Positions 1 through 6,067 of a stretch of DNA of 29,203 bases are shown here, piece after piece (positions within the stretch are counted from its first letter, which is position 1; each line of letters begins with the position of its first letter). This stretch comes from CAMAVH01 sp964628235 (GTDB taxonomy: Bacteria; Pseudomonadota; Alphaproteobacteria; SMXQ01), in contig CAZVLU010000044.1 of assembly GCA_964628235.1 (NCBI GenBank), forward strand, positions 1 to 29,203, given 5' to 3'. The position numbers and the translations under genes are program-made. The notes under the pieces were generated by a model. It had not been told where the DNA came from. It worked only from the letters and a program-made list of their open reading frames with translations, and searched no databases.

Positions 1-395
1 GCGGCGGAAATCGAGGTCGAGCTATGGGCCGCGCCGAACGGGTCGTATTCGCTCTCCGAGCGGCGCGTGAAGCCGGACAGGCCGCCGCCCTGGCGCAGGG
101 TGCGGATGCGTTCGCGCCGGCCGGTGAGGATTTTGTGCGGATAGGCCTGATGGCCGACATCCCAGATCAGCTTGTCGTCGGGCGTGTTGAAGACGTAATG
201 CAGCGCCACCGTCAGCTCGACGACGCCGAGTCCCGCGCCCAAATGGCCGCCGGTGATCGAGACGGCCTCGACCATCTCGCGGCGCAGCTCAGTGGCGAGC
301 TGGCGGAGGTCTTTTTCGGGCAGTCGGCGCAGGTCCGCCGGCAGGTGGACGGTGTCCAGAAGCGGCGTCTTGCTGGTCGGGGAATTGACGGTCAT
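1..395 (-). CDS. dxs: 1-deoxy-D-xylulose-5-phosphate synthase, N-terminal part
   Basis: This is the first 131 codons of DXS; the rest runs off the left edge. DXS condenses pyruvate with glyceraldehyde 3-phosphate using thiamine diphosphate, the first step of the MEP isoprenoid pathway in the cytosol. The visible part carries family landmarks: GGHLGAGLGVVELTVALHYV (residues about 49-68), the WDVGHQAYPHKILTGR block, and GGLSGFTRRSESEYDPFGAA followed by HSSTSIS, which holds cofactor- and substrate-binding positions. The ATG at 395 is chosen because the protein then starts like known DXS enzymes. It lies 88 bases downstream of ispA on the same strand, so the two are probably co-transcribed. Identification is firm; only length and C-terminus are unknown. 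Confidence 0.95.
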   Translation of the reverse strand, partial: MTVNSPTSKTPLLDTVHLPADLRRLPEKDLRQLATELRREMVEAVSITGGHLGAGLGVVELTVALHYVFNTPDDKLIWDVGHQAYPHKILTGRRERIRTLRQGGGLSGFTRRSESEYDPFGAAHSSTSISA

Positions 396-483
396 CAGAG
401 ATATACGGTCCGAAAGCCTCGGCGGCCCACCAAGATCGCGCATGATCCCCCTGGGGCGCCGGAAACTTCTTATTTGATTCCAA

Positions 484-1428
484 TCACTTGCGCCGTTCGA
501 GAACGAACCGCGTCAGGTGGCGCAGAAATTCGGCCTTTTCCCCGAAGAAATCAAGGCTTTGACCGGCCTCGCGGATTAAACGCTCGGCCTCGGCCCTCGC
601 TCCCGCCAGCCCCAGGGTGGCGACGAAGGTCGCCTTGCCAGCCGCCGCGTCCTTGCCGGCGGTCTTGCCGATCTCGGCCGAGCCGCCTTCGGCGTCCAAC
701 AAGTCGTCGGTCACCTGATAGGCCAGGCCGAGCGCGCGGGCATAGGCCGCCAGCTTGGCGCGCGCTTCGGCCGACGCCCCGGCGAGGATGGCCGGCGCCT
801 CGCAGGCCGCCGAAATCAGCGCCGCGGTCTTGAGCACTTCCATGCGGGCGATGGCGGCGGCATCGAGGCTGCGCGGCGCGCCCTCGCCCATCGCCGTCTT
901 GCCCTCGGTGGCGAGATCGATCATCTGGCCGGCCACCATGCCCTGGGGACCGGCGGCGCGCGCCAGCGACAGGATCAGCTCGGTGCGCTTGGCGGCATCC
1001 GGGTGCGTCGCCGGATCGGCCAGCACCTCGAAGGCGAGGGTGGCGAGCGCGTCGCCGGCGAGGATGGCGGTCGCCTCGCCGAACTTGGCGTGGCAGGACG
1101 GCTGGCCGCGCCGCATGTCGTCGTCGTCCATCGCCGGCAGGTCGTCATGGACCAGCGAATAGCAATGGACCAGCTCGACGGCGGCGGCGGCGCGCAGCAC
1201 GGCTTCGGGCGCGAGATCGAACAGCCGGGCGCAGGCGAGCGACAAAGCCGGGCGGAAGCGCTTGCCGCCGTTCATCACGGCGTAGCGCATGGCGTCGAAC
1301 AGCGCGTCCTCGGCCAAGCCGCTGACGCGCGGCAGGACGGCGTCGAGCACGCCATCCACGGCGACGGCGGCGGCGGCCAAAGCGCCAGAGATGTCGGGCG
1401 TGCTGCTTTGGGACTTGCTGTCGGTCAT
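484..1428 (-). CDS. ispA: Polyprenyl synthetase, farnesyl diphosphate synthase type
   Basis: This 314-residue protein is a trans-isoprenyl diphosphate synthase that adds isopentenyl diphosphate to allylic diphosphates. The first aspartate-rich motif is DDLPAMD at residues 95-101, inside the IspA-like stretch HCYSLVHDDLPAMDDDD. The second is DDLLD at 241-245. GGKRFRP at 54-60 holds the usual diphosphate-binding Lys and Arg. The ATG at 1428 is preferred over upstream starts in the same open frame because homology begins about there and the extension looks like random GC-rich translation. The residues before the first motif match the E. coli IspA pattern, favouring a C15 product. It sits between xseB and dxs on the same strand, the usual alphaproteobacterial order. 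Confidence 0.95.
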   Translation of the reverse strand: MTDSKSQSSTPDISGALAAAAVAVDGVLDAVLPRVSGLAEDALFDAMRYAVMNGGKRFRPALSLACARLFDLAPEAVLRAAAAVELVHCYSLVHDDLPAMDDDDMRRGQPSCHAKFGEATAILAGDALATLAFEVLADPATHPDAAKRTELILSLARAAGPQGMVAGQMIDLATEGKTAMGEGAPRSLDAAAIARMEVLKTAALISAACEAPAILAGASAEARAKLAAYARALGLAYQVTDDLLDAEGGSAEIGKTAGKDAAAGKATFVATLGLAGARAEAERLIREAGQSLDFFGEKAEFLRHLTRFVLERRK

Positions 1429-1517
1429 GGGAAAAGCCTGAAGATCATGCCGCGTAGCATAGCCGCGCGCGAGTCCCGCGTCAGCACGCGCCTGGGCCCC
1501 CGATGGAACCTGATTGG

Positions 1518-1784
1518 CTAGTTGAGGTCGGCCGCTTCTGCGGCGACGCTGCCGTCCGGCCGCACGACGATCTTCTCCACCTTGGCCTTGGCGGCGGCGA
1601 GCTTCATCTCGCAATGGCGCTTGAGTTGCGCGCCGCGCGTGTAAGCGGCGATCGCGTCGTCGAGCTTGACCTTGCCGCGCTCCAAATCGCCGACGATCTT
1701 CTCCAACTCGGCCAGGGCATCCTCGAAGGAAAGCGCGGCGATGTCGGGGGAAATTTCGGTATCAGCGGAGGCGGTCTTGACCAT
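1518..1784 (-). CDS. xseB: Exodeoxyribonuclease VII small subunit
   Basis: This 88-residue protein is the small subunit of exonuclease VII, a cytosolic nuclease that degrades single-stranded DNA from both ends. The small subunit binds the XseA catalytic subunit, which is not in this window. The family core is clear: LSFEDALAELEKIVGDLERG, then KLDDAIAAYTRGAQL and a helical C-terminus ending in VEKIVV. The ATG at 1784 is preferred over an in-frame TTG 12 bases upstream. No strong ribosome binding site is visible. It is the first gene of the xseB–ispA–dxs set. The AT-richer segment begins just upstream of its start codon. Confidence 0.93.
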   Translation of the reverse strand: MVKTASADTEISPDIAALSFEDALAELEKIVGDLERGKVKLDDAIAAYTRGAQLKRHCEMKLAAAKAKVEKIVVRPDGSVAAEAADLN

Positions 1785-2020
1785 GGGAATACTCAAGTCT
1801 TTTGTTAAACCACAAGCTTAGGCAGGGCAGAAGTTGAGGGCAAGAGAAGCTAGTCTTTATTCACTCTTAGATTTCGAGTCTTTAAATATGTCAACTAGCG
1901 CTATGCCACCTAAAAAAAAGCTATTGCTGAAAACGCCCGCCATGCTGGCGCGCCACAAAATTTTAGAAATGCACAACTCGTCTGAAGCAAAGATGTATTG
2001 CCACCACCATACTCTCTGAT

Positions 2021-2206
2021 TCAATTGGAAAGGCTAAATTTAAAGTCCCTAAGGCTATCATGCCATTCGTTCGTCGCTACGCCGTACGTCTCTAATTGCA
2101 GGGACTGGCCTGCAATCTCGTCATCCTTATGCGGCCAGTCGTCCAGCCAGAAGTAGTCGTACAGCGGTCGCAGAGAAGCCTTAGAGAGAAGCTGGTAAAG
2201 ATCGGA
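2021..2206 (-). pseudogene. Possible gene remnant without start codon
   Basis: One minus-strand frame is open for 61 codons to a TGA at 2021-2023. It contains no ATG, GTG or TTG, and a stop lies directly upstream. Its translation has a protein-like stretch (LRPLYDYFWLDDWPHKDD) rich in aromatic and acidic residues, unlike the Arg/Ala/Pro-rich noise of other spurious frames here. A neighbouring frame upstream reads EHDLDP, so a frameshift is possible. I do not recognise a family, and an open frame of this length can occur by chance. Confidence 0.2.
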
Positions 2207-2227
2207 TCAAGGTCATGCTCCACCCTC

Positions 2228-2252
2228 CAGACGGCAGACGGCAGACGGCAGA
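2228..2252. repeat. 7-bp tandem repeat, about 3.6 copies
   Basis: The unit CAGACGG occurs three times in a row, followed by a partial CAGA. It sits in the AT-richer segment and has no evident coding role. It is too short and has no spacers, so it is not a CRISPR array. Confidence 0.85.
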
Positions 2253-2357
2253 GGTCGGGTGCGCAGAAAGCTGTTCGCGAAAATGCTGTGTTTGATTGAC
2301 AGGCTGCGACGGTAACCTGCCCTGATAGAGGACTGATCAAGACCTTTGCTCCGTCAC

Positions 2358-2380
2358 GGTAATCAGATCATCTAATTACC
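2358..2380. promoter_or_regulatory. 23-bp near-perfect palindrome, operator-like
   Basis: The left half is GGTAATCAGAT, then a central C, then ATCTAATTACC. Ten of eleven base pairs match. It lies about 150 bases upstream of the DedA-family gene. It could be a repressor operator or an RNA hairpin; nothing in the window identifies a cognate protein. Confidence 0.4.
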
Positions 2381-2533
2381 AGTGGAAAGCCCAAATGGAT
2401 GGATCAGATGTCGTTTCGCGCGATGGATGCCGCCGAAACAAAAAATTAGCGCACGGAGAGACGATTTACTTGAAAACAGCCAGAATGCTAGGGTTCCCTT
2501 CAGGAGTACATCTAGGAAATTTCGTCTGAAAAT

Positions 2534-3100
2534 ATGGAACAACTCCTCGCAATTGTTTCAGAGTACGGCACATACACCTATGTGCTTTTATTTGGCTATG
2601 CGGCGCTAAAGAGCGGTAGCTTACCGTTATTCGCAGGTATCGCTGCGCAAGCTGGCGCGCTTGACGTTACGACCGTTGGAGTTGCGGCTTTTGCCGGAGG
2701 CGTACTCGGCGACGAGGCCCGATACTGGGTAGCCAGGCGCTATGGAAAAACCCTGATGGCCCGCCCGGGGCGATTCCCAGCCATGATTGCCCGCACAGCC
2801 GGTCTTATCGCTCAGTATGGTCGCTGGTATATGTTCCTGTATCGCTACCCAAAAGGCCTAAGGACCATCGGCGCTTTTCCGGTCGGATTGACCGGAATGC
2901 GATGGCCAGAGTTCGCTGCCCTTAACCTTGGCTCGGCAGCGCTATGGTCTTGCTCTATGGTCGGGGCCGGCTATCTCCTCGGTGAGGCGATCACGAACGC
3001 GGTCGAGGCAGGATTTGGGGCGGCGAGCGTGGCAATGCTGATCATCTGCTTGACGCTCTTGGGCGCGCTCGGTCTGAAATACTGGAAGGCCGCCCGATAA
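2534..3100 (+). CDS. DedA-family (VTT domain) membrane protein
   Basis: This 188-residue inner-membrane protein belongs to the DedA/SNARE-associated family. Some members are thought to move lipid carriers such as undecaprenyl phosphate or phospholipids across the membrane and to support membrane-potential homeostasis. Family marks are GDEARYWVARRYGK in the first half and FLYRYPKGLRTIGAFPVGLTG followed by RWPEFAALNLGSAALW in the second, matching the R…PG.R…AG.S…F…N..GA..W pattern. Hydrophobic segments occur at the N-terminus, mid-protein and C-terminus. The ATG at 2534 has no good ribosome site close upstream. It lies opposite in strand to its neighbours and next to AT-richer DNA, suggesting a separate origin. 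The precise substrate cannot be told. Confidence 0.85.
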   Translation: MEQLLAIVSEYGTYTYVLLFGYAALKSGSLPLFAGIAAQAGALDVTTVGVAAFAGGVLGDEARYWVARRYGKTLMARPGRFPAMIARTAGLIAQYGRWYMFLYRYPKGLRTIGAFPVGLTGMRWPEFAALNLGSAALWSCSMVGAGYLLGEAITNAVEAGFGAASVAMLIICLTLLGALGLKYWKAAR

Positions 3101-3142
3101 GCCACGAATAGCCCCGTAGTTTTGTATAGATTCTGGCTCGTC

Positions 3143-4075
3143 TCAAAAATACTCATCCATCATCATGTAAAGATGCGCGCTCACACTTCTTGCCAGCGCG
3201 GCCAAGTCGTAGCCGCCTTCGAGCGTTGAGACGACGCGGCCTTCGCAGCACTCGTCGGCCACCGCCATGATCTCACGCGTGATCCAGGCATAGTCGTCGT
3301 CGGTGAGATTCAGATTCGCCAGCGGGTCGTCTTCGTGCGCGTCGAAGCCCGCCGAGATCAGGATGAACTCCGGCTTAAAGTCGCGCAAAGCCGGCAGCAG
3401 GCGGTCGGCCCAGGCGGCGCGAAACTCCCGGCTGCCCGATCCGGGCGGCAGCGGCGCGTTGAAGATGTTGCCGACGCCGCGCTCGACCACCGATCCGGTG
3501 CCGGGATAGAGCGGCGACTGGTGGCTGGAGGCGAAGAACAGGTCGGCGTCCGCCTCGAAGGCGGCTTGCGTGCCGTTGCCGTGATGCACGTCGAAGTCCA
3601 GCACGGCGATTCGCTGCAAGCCGTGCGCGGCGCGCGCATGGAAGGCGCCGATGGCGACATTGTTGAACAGGCAGAAGCCCATCGGCTGCTCCGGCTCGGC
3701 ATGATGGCCGGGCGGGCGCACGGCGCAGAAGGCGTTGCGCGCGTCTCCATGCATCACGGCATCGACGGCGGCGCAGAGCGCGCCGGCAGCGCGCAAGGCG
3801 GCCTCGCCGGAGCCGGGCGACAGGATGGTGTCGGCGTCGAGCCGGGCATAGCCCTTCTCGGGCAGCGCGCCGAGCAGCGCATGGATCAATTCGGGCGGAT
3901 GGACGCGGGCGATCTGTTCTTCGCTGGCGAGCGGCGCCTCATGGCGCGCGAGGGCGGCGAAGGCGGGCGCGTCCAAGGCGGCAAGGACGGCCTTGAGCCG
4001 CGCCGGCGATTCAGGATGGCCGGGGCCCGGGTCATGGGCGATGCAGGCCGCATGGGTGAAGAGCGCCGTGGTCAT
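3143..4075 (-). CDS. Histone deacetylase family hydrolase
   Basis: This 310-residue zinc amidohydrolase belongs to the HDAC/AcuC/acetylpolyamine deacetylase superfamily, bacterial class II-like branch. It should remove acyl groups from a lysine, polyamine or small amide in the cytosol. The key motifs are intact: RPPGHHAEP with the catalytic His pair (124-125), DFDVHHGNGTQ with zinc ligands Asp162 and His164, SAGFDAHEDDPL with zinc ligand Asp245, and EGGYDL with the transition-state Tyr289. Length is normal for the family. The ATG at 4075 opens directly into conserved sequence. The TusA-like gene lies 57 bases upstream on the same strand, so they may be co-transcribed. The physiological substrate is unknown. 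Confidence 0.93.
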   Translation of the reverse strand: MTTALFTHAACIAHDPGPGHPESPARLKAVLAALDAPAFAALARHEAPLASEEQIARVHPPELIHALLGALPEKGYARLDADTILSPGSGEAALRAAGALCAAVDAVMHGDARNAFCAVRPPGHHAEPEQPMGFCLFNNVAIGAFHARAAHGLQRIAVLDFDVHHGNGTQAAFEADADLFFASSHQSPLYPGTGSVVERGVGNIFNAPLPPGSGSREFRAAWADRLLPALRDFKPEFILISAGFDAHEDDPLANLNLTDDDYAWITREIMAVADECCEGRVVSTLEGGYDLAALARSVSAHLYMMMDEYF

Positions 4076-4132
4076 AAGACCGCCCTATCCTTCTGCACCA
4101 AGCTAGGCCCTCGCGCTAAATGAGGAGCGATG

Positions 4133-4387
4133 TCATCCGCTCTTGCGGATGCGGAACACGAAACGTCCGCCCTCGGCCGGATCGGCGGCGAGCAATGCAT
4201 GGCCGGCGGTATCGCAATAGGCCGGGAAATCCTTGGCGGTCGCCGGGTCGTCGGCCGTCACCTCGATCACCGCGCCGGGTTCCAGCGCGCGCAACGCCTT
4301 GTTGGTCCGCAGCACCGGCAGCGGGCATTTCAGCCCGGTGAGGTCGAGATGTTCGGCAGGCGGTTGGTCTGAACCCTGGCTTGTCAT
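4133..4387 (-). CDS. TusA/SirA-family sulfur carrier protein
   Basis: This 84-residue protein has the TusA/YedF/SirA fold (two-layer alpha/beta sandwich). The hallmark CPLPVLRTNKAL motif begins at Cys21, the residue that carries a persulfide in TusA relatives. The body GAVIEVTADDPATAKDFPAYC and the final strand FVFRIRKSG also fit the family. TusA relatives pass sulfur to tRNA thiolation, molybdenum cofactor enzymes or sulfur oxidation; which applies here cannot be told. The ATG at 4387 is taken because it gives the usual short N-terminal extension. It may share a transcript with the HDAC-like gene and is divergent from the cysteine-dioxygenase-like gene, 59 bases away. Confidence 0.92.
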   Translation of the reverse strand: MTSQGSDQPPAEHLDLTGLKCPLPVLRTNKALRALEPGAVIEVTADDPATAKDFPAYCDTAGHALLAADPAEGGRFVFRIRKSG

Positions 4388-4446
4388 GGGCCGCAGGATA
4401 TATCATCGGCGGGAAAAGCGAGAGCGCCCCTGCAGCGGAGATCGCC

Positions 4447-5004
4447 ATGTCTGTCGTGGCCTATACCTACAGCCTGGAAGCCTTCTTCGACGATTGCCGC
4501 GCCAGCCTGCTGGCGGACGACGGGCCGGACGGCCAGGCGGCGGTGCGCCGGCACTTGGTCGAATTGCTGCGCCATCCCAAATTGATCTTCGATTTTCTCG
4601 GCCCCAATCCCGCCCCCGGGCGGCGCAAGCTGCACCATGAGCCGCGCACCGGGATGCACGCCTTCGTGCATGTGTATGACTCGGCGGGGGTGAGCAAGCC
4701 GCATGACCACGGCCCCTGCTGGATCGTGTACGGCAACTTGACCGGCCACACCGACATGATCGACTACCGCCGGCGCGACGACGGCGGCAAAGCGGGCTAC
4801 GCCGACCTGGAAGCGACGCGCACATATCGCGTGAGCGCCGGCGAAGCGGAGCTGTTCCCGGTCGGCGCGATCCATGAGACGGCGCATCCGGAAGGGCCGT
4901 CGATCCTGATCCGCGTGATCTCGGGCGACATGGACAGCGTCTGGCGACACACGTTCAACCCGGCGAAGAAGACGGTGACGGATAGGCCGCCCCGTCCTGA
5001 ATGA
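4447..5004 (+). CDS. Cysteine-dioxygenase-like cupin (COG5553-type)
   Basis: This 185-residue protein looks like the double-stranded beta-helix metalloprotein group related to cysteine dioxygenase. Metal-ligand candidates are His86 and His88 in KPHDHGPCWIVYGNLTG and His143 in GAIHETAHP, the order seen in thiol dioxygenases. The start ATG at 4447 has GGAG six bases upstream; an in-frame TTG at 4381 is rejected because it lacks this site and would overlap the divergent gene. A related role would be oxidation of a thiol substrate with Fe(II) and O2, but the family is poorly characterised. It is divergent from the TusA-like gene, which hints at sulfur metabolism; this is inference. Confidence 0.8.
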   Translation: MSVVAYTYSLEAFFDDCRASLLADDGPDGQAAVRRHLVELLRHPKLIFDFLGPNPAPGRRKLHHEPRTGMHAFVHVYDSAGVSKPHDHGPCWIVYGNLTGHTDMIDYRRRDDGGKAGYADLEATRTYRVSAGEAELFPVGAIHETAHPEGPSILIRVISGDMDSVWRHTFNPAKKTVTDRPPRPE

Positions 5005-5066
5005 ATGGGGCCGGAGCGGGATTAGGGCGCTAAGCGCCTGCCAATCTGCCCCACTGACTCTTCAGC

Positions 5067-5155
5067 GTCATGCCCGGGCTTGGCCCGGGTATCCAAGCCT
5101 TTCCTCCTATCCACACCGCAAGGCGTGGATGCCCGCACCAAGTGCGGGCATGACG
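5067..5155. repeat. REP-like palindromic element with GTCATGCCCG ends
   Basis: The outer ends GTCATGCCCG and CGGGCATGAC are perfect inverted copies. Inside are three hairpins: TGCCCGGGC/GCCCGGGTA (5071-5091, one mismatch), CCACACC/GGCGTGG (5111-5128, one mismatch) and ATGCCCGCAC/GTGCGGGCAT (5129-5151, perfect, loop CAA). Elements with this end sequence are widespread between genes in Alphaproteobacteria, from general knowledge. No transposase is present. Confidence 0.8.
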
Positions 5156-5199
5156 GGATAAGAGGGCGGAATCTCACCCCGTAAACCTGCGCGCTTCAC

Positions 5200-5237
5200 A
5201 CCCCCACCCCGACCCTCCCCCATCAAGGGGGAGGGAG
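5200..5237. repeat. C-rich palindromic repeat, copy 1
   Basis: A CCCCCACCCCGA lead is followed by a perfect 9-base hairpin CCCTCCCCC/GGGGGAGGG with loop ATCAA. Copy 2 at 5306-5343 is the same element in inverted orientation. Confidence 0.8.
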
Positions 5238-5305
5238 ATGACTTGTATCTGCCGAATCAGGCGAGGGTGAAGATTTGCGCGGCTCTCTCGTCCACACCCG
5301 CCCTA

Positions 5306-5343
5306 CTCCCTCCCCCCTTGCGGGGGAGGGTCGGGGTGGGGGG
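5306..5343. repeat. C-rich palindromic repeat, copy 2 (inverted)
   Basis: The hairpin CCCTCCCCC/GGGGGAGGG (5308-5330, loop CTTGC) is followed by TCGGGGTGGGGG, the reverse complement of the lead of copy 1. The two copies face each other about 70 bases apart and could pair into one long stem in RNA. Confidence 0.8.
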
Positions 5344-5360
5344 ACCTCACGCGAAAAGCA

Positions 5361-5390
5361 AAAGGGCGGGACCGTCGGGTCCCGCCCTTT
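5361..5390 (-). terminator. Intrinsic terminator of the cupin gene
   Basis: A perfect 13-base stem (AAAGGGCGGGACC with its complement) has a 4-base loop. Read on the minus strand it lies about 20 bases after the cupin stop codon and the stem is followed by a T-rich tract (TTTTGCTTTT), as expected of a rho-independent terminator. On the plus strand the T-run is weaker. Confidence 0.8.
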
Positions 5391-5411
5391 GCATTTACGC
5401 GCGGCGTTCCT

Positions 5412-5930
5412 CTATTCGAAGAACTTGTCCTTCTTGAAGACGACCTTGCCTTGCTTGTTCTCGGGCGAGTCGCCCGGCATGTCTTCGCCGCGGATGTTGA
5501 GGCGGTGCGACGGGTCGGCGCCCGGGAAGCTGCCGGCGCCGACGCGGAACAGCACCAGCTCTTCCTCGGCGATCGATTCGAACCAGTAATACGCGCCGGC
5601 GGGGATCATCACGCCTTCATGCTTGCCAACTTCCTGGCTGTTGCCATGTTCGTCGTGGTAGCGGGCGCGGCCCTGCAGCACGAGGAAGGTGTGGTCCTCG
5701 CTCGGGTGCGTGTGCAGGCCGTTCTCGCCGCCCGAGGCATAGACCTTGAGCACCGCCCACATGTTGTCGCCACGCGCGAGGCGCGTGTTGGTGCGGCCCT
5801 CTTCGAGCATCTGGGCCTTGAGCTTGTAGAAGCTCATCTTCTTCTCGACCGGCTTGGCGACGTCGGACTTCTTGTAGCTACGAAGTTCAGTCGTGGGCGG
5901 AAGCACGGCGGCATCGCTGGGCGCGGTCAT
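5412..5930 (-). CDS. Cupin-domain protein with altered second motif
   Basis: This 172-residue single-domain cupin is probably a cytosolic metal-binding enzyme or sensor. Cupin motif 1 is clear: GLHTHPSEDHTFLVLQG, with His73, His75, Glu78 and His80. In motif 2, GVMIPAGAYYWFES, Tyr115 stands where most cupins have the third metal-binding His. His80 could substitute, or the metal site may be lost. The protein lacks a signal peptide; the charged N-terminus (about 60 residues) precedes the barrel. The ATG at 5930 has AGGAGG about ten bases upstream; the in-frame TTG at 5936 is unlikely. It is monocistronic, ending at the terminator at 5361-5390. The substrate is unknown. Confidence 0.82.
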   Translation of the reverse strand: MTAPSDAAVLPPTTELRSYKKSDVAKPVEKKMSFYKLKAQMLEEGRTNTRLARGDNMWAVLKVYASGGENGLHTHPSEDHTFLVLQGRARYHDEHGNSQEVGKHEGVMIPAGAYYWFESIAEEELVLFRVGAGSFPGADPSHRLNIRGEDMPGDSPENKQGKVVFKKDKFFE

Positions 5931-6067
5931 GGGCAAGAACCTCCTCGAAACGCTGGTTGGGTGCAGCTTGATCGTTAACCGCCATTTTAGGCCGCTGACT
6001 TAGAGCCGCAAGGATTTCCCCACAGCCGGGCCTAGGCCGTTGTTTCGGCTACAGTTATACTCGTTCC

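Larger units (their letters stand above)
1785..2533. other. AT-richer non-coding segment with possible gene debris
   Basis: There is no convincing intact gene in these 749 bases. Base composition differs from the neighbours: for example only 21 of 60 bases are G or C in 1861-1920, whereas flanking genes are strongly GC-rich. Short open frames exist on both strands but lack good starts, ribosome sites or recognisable motifs. Three structures are visible: an open frame without a start codon (2021-2206, minus), a 7-base tandem repeat (2228-2252) and a near-perfect 23-base palindrome (2358-2380). The composition and debris suggest acquired or decaying DNA; that reading is an inference. Confidence 0.6.
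5005..5411. other. Gene-free interval packed with palindromic repeats
   Basis: This 407-base interval holds no gene. It contains a GTCATGCCCG-bounded repeat (5067-5155), an inverted pair of C-rich/G-rich palindromes (5200-5237 and 5306-5343) and an intrinsic terminator hairpin (5361-5390). It separates a plus-strand gene from a minus-strand gene, both ending here, so it serves as a shared transcript end. Confidence 0.8.

Noticed and set aside
1834..2019. A small plus-strand open frame starting with TTG
   Set aside because: No ribosome site, no recognisable motif and a composition expected by chance in AT-richer DNA.
2228..2252. CAGACGG repeats considered as a CRISPR remnant
   Set aside because: Seven-base units with no spacers do not fit a CRISPR array.
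1785..3142. Insertion sequence or genomic island with defined ends
   Set aside because: No transposase or integrase, terminal inverted repeats, target duplication or tRNA gene could be found at the edges.
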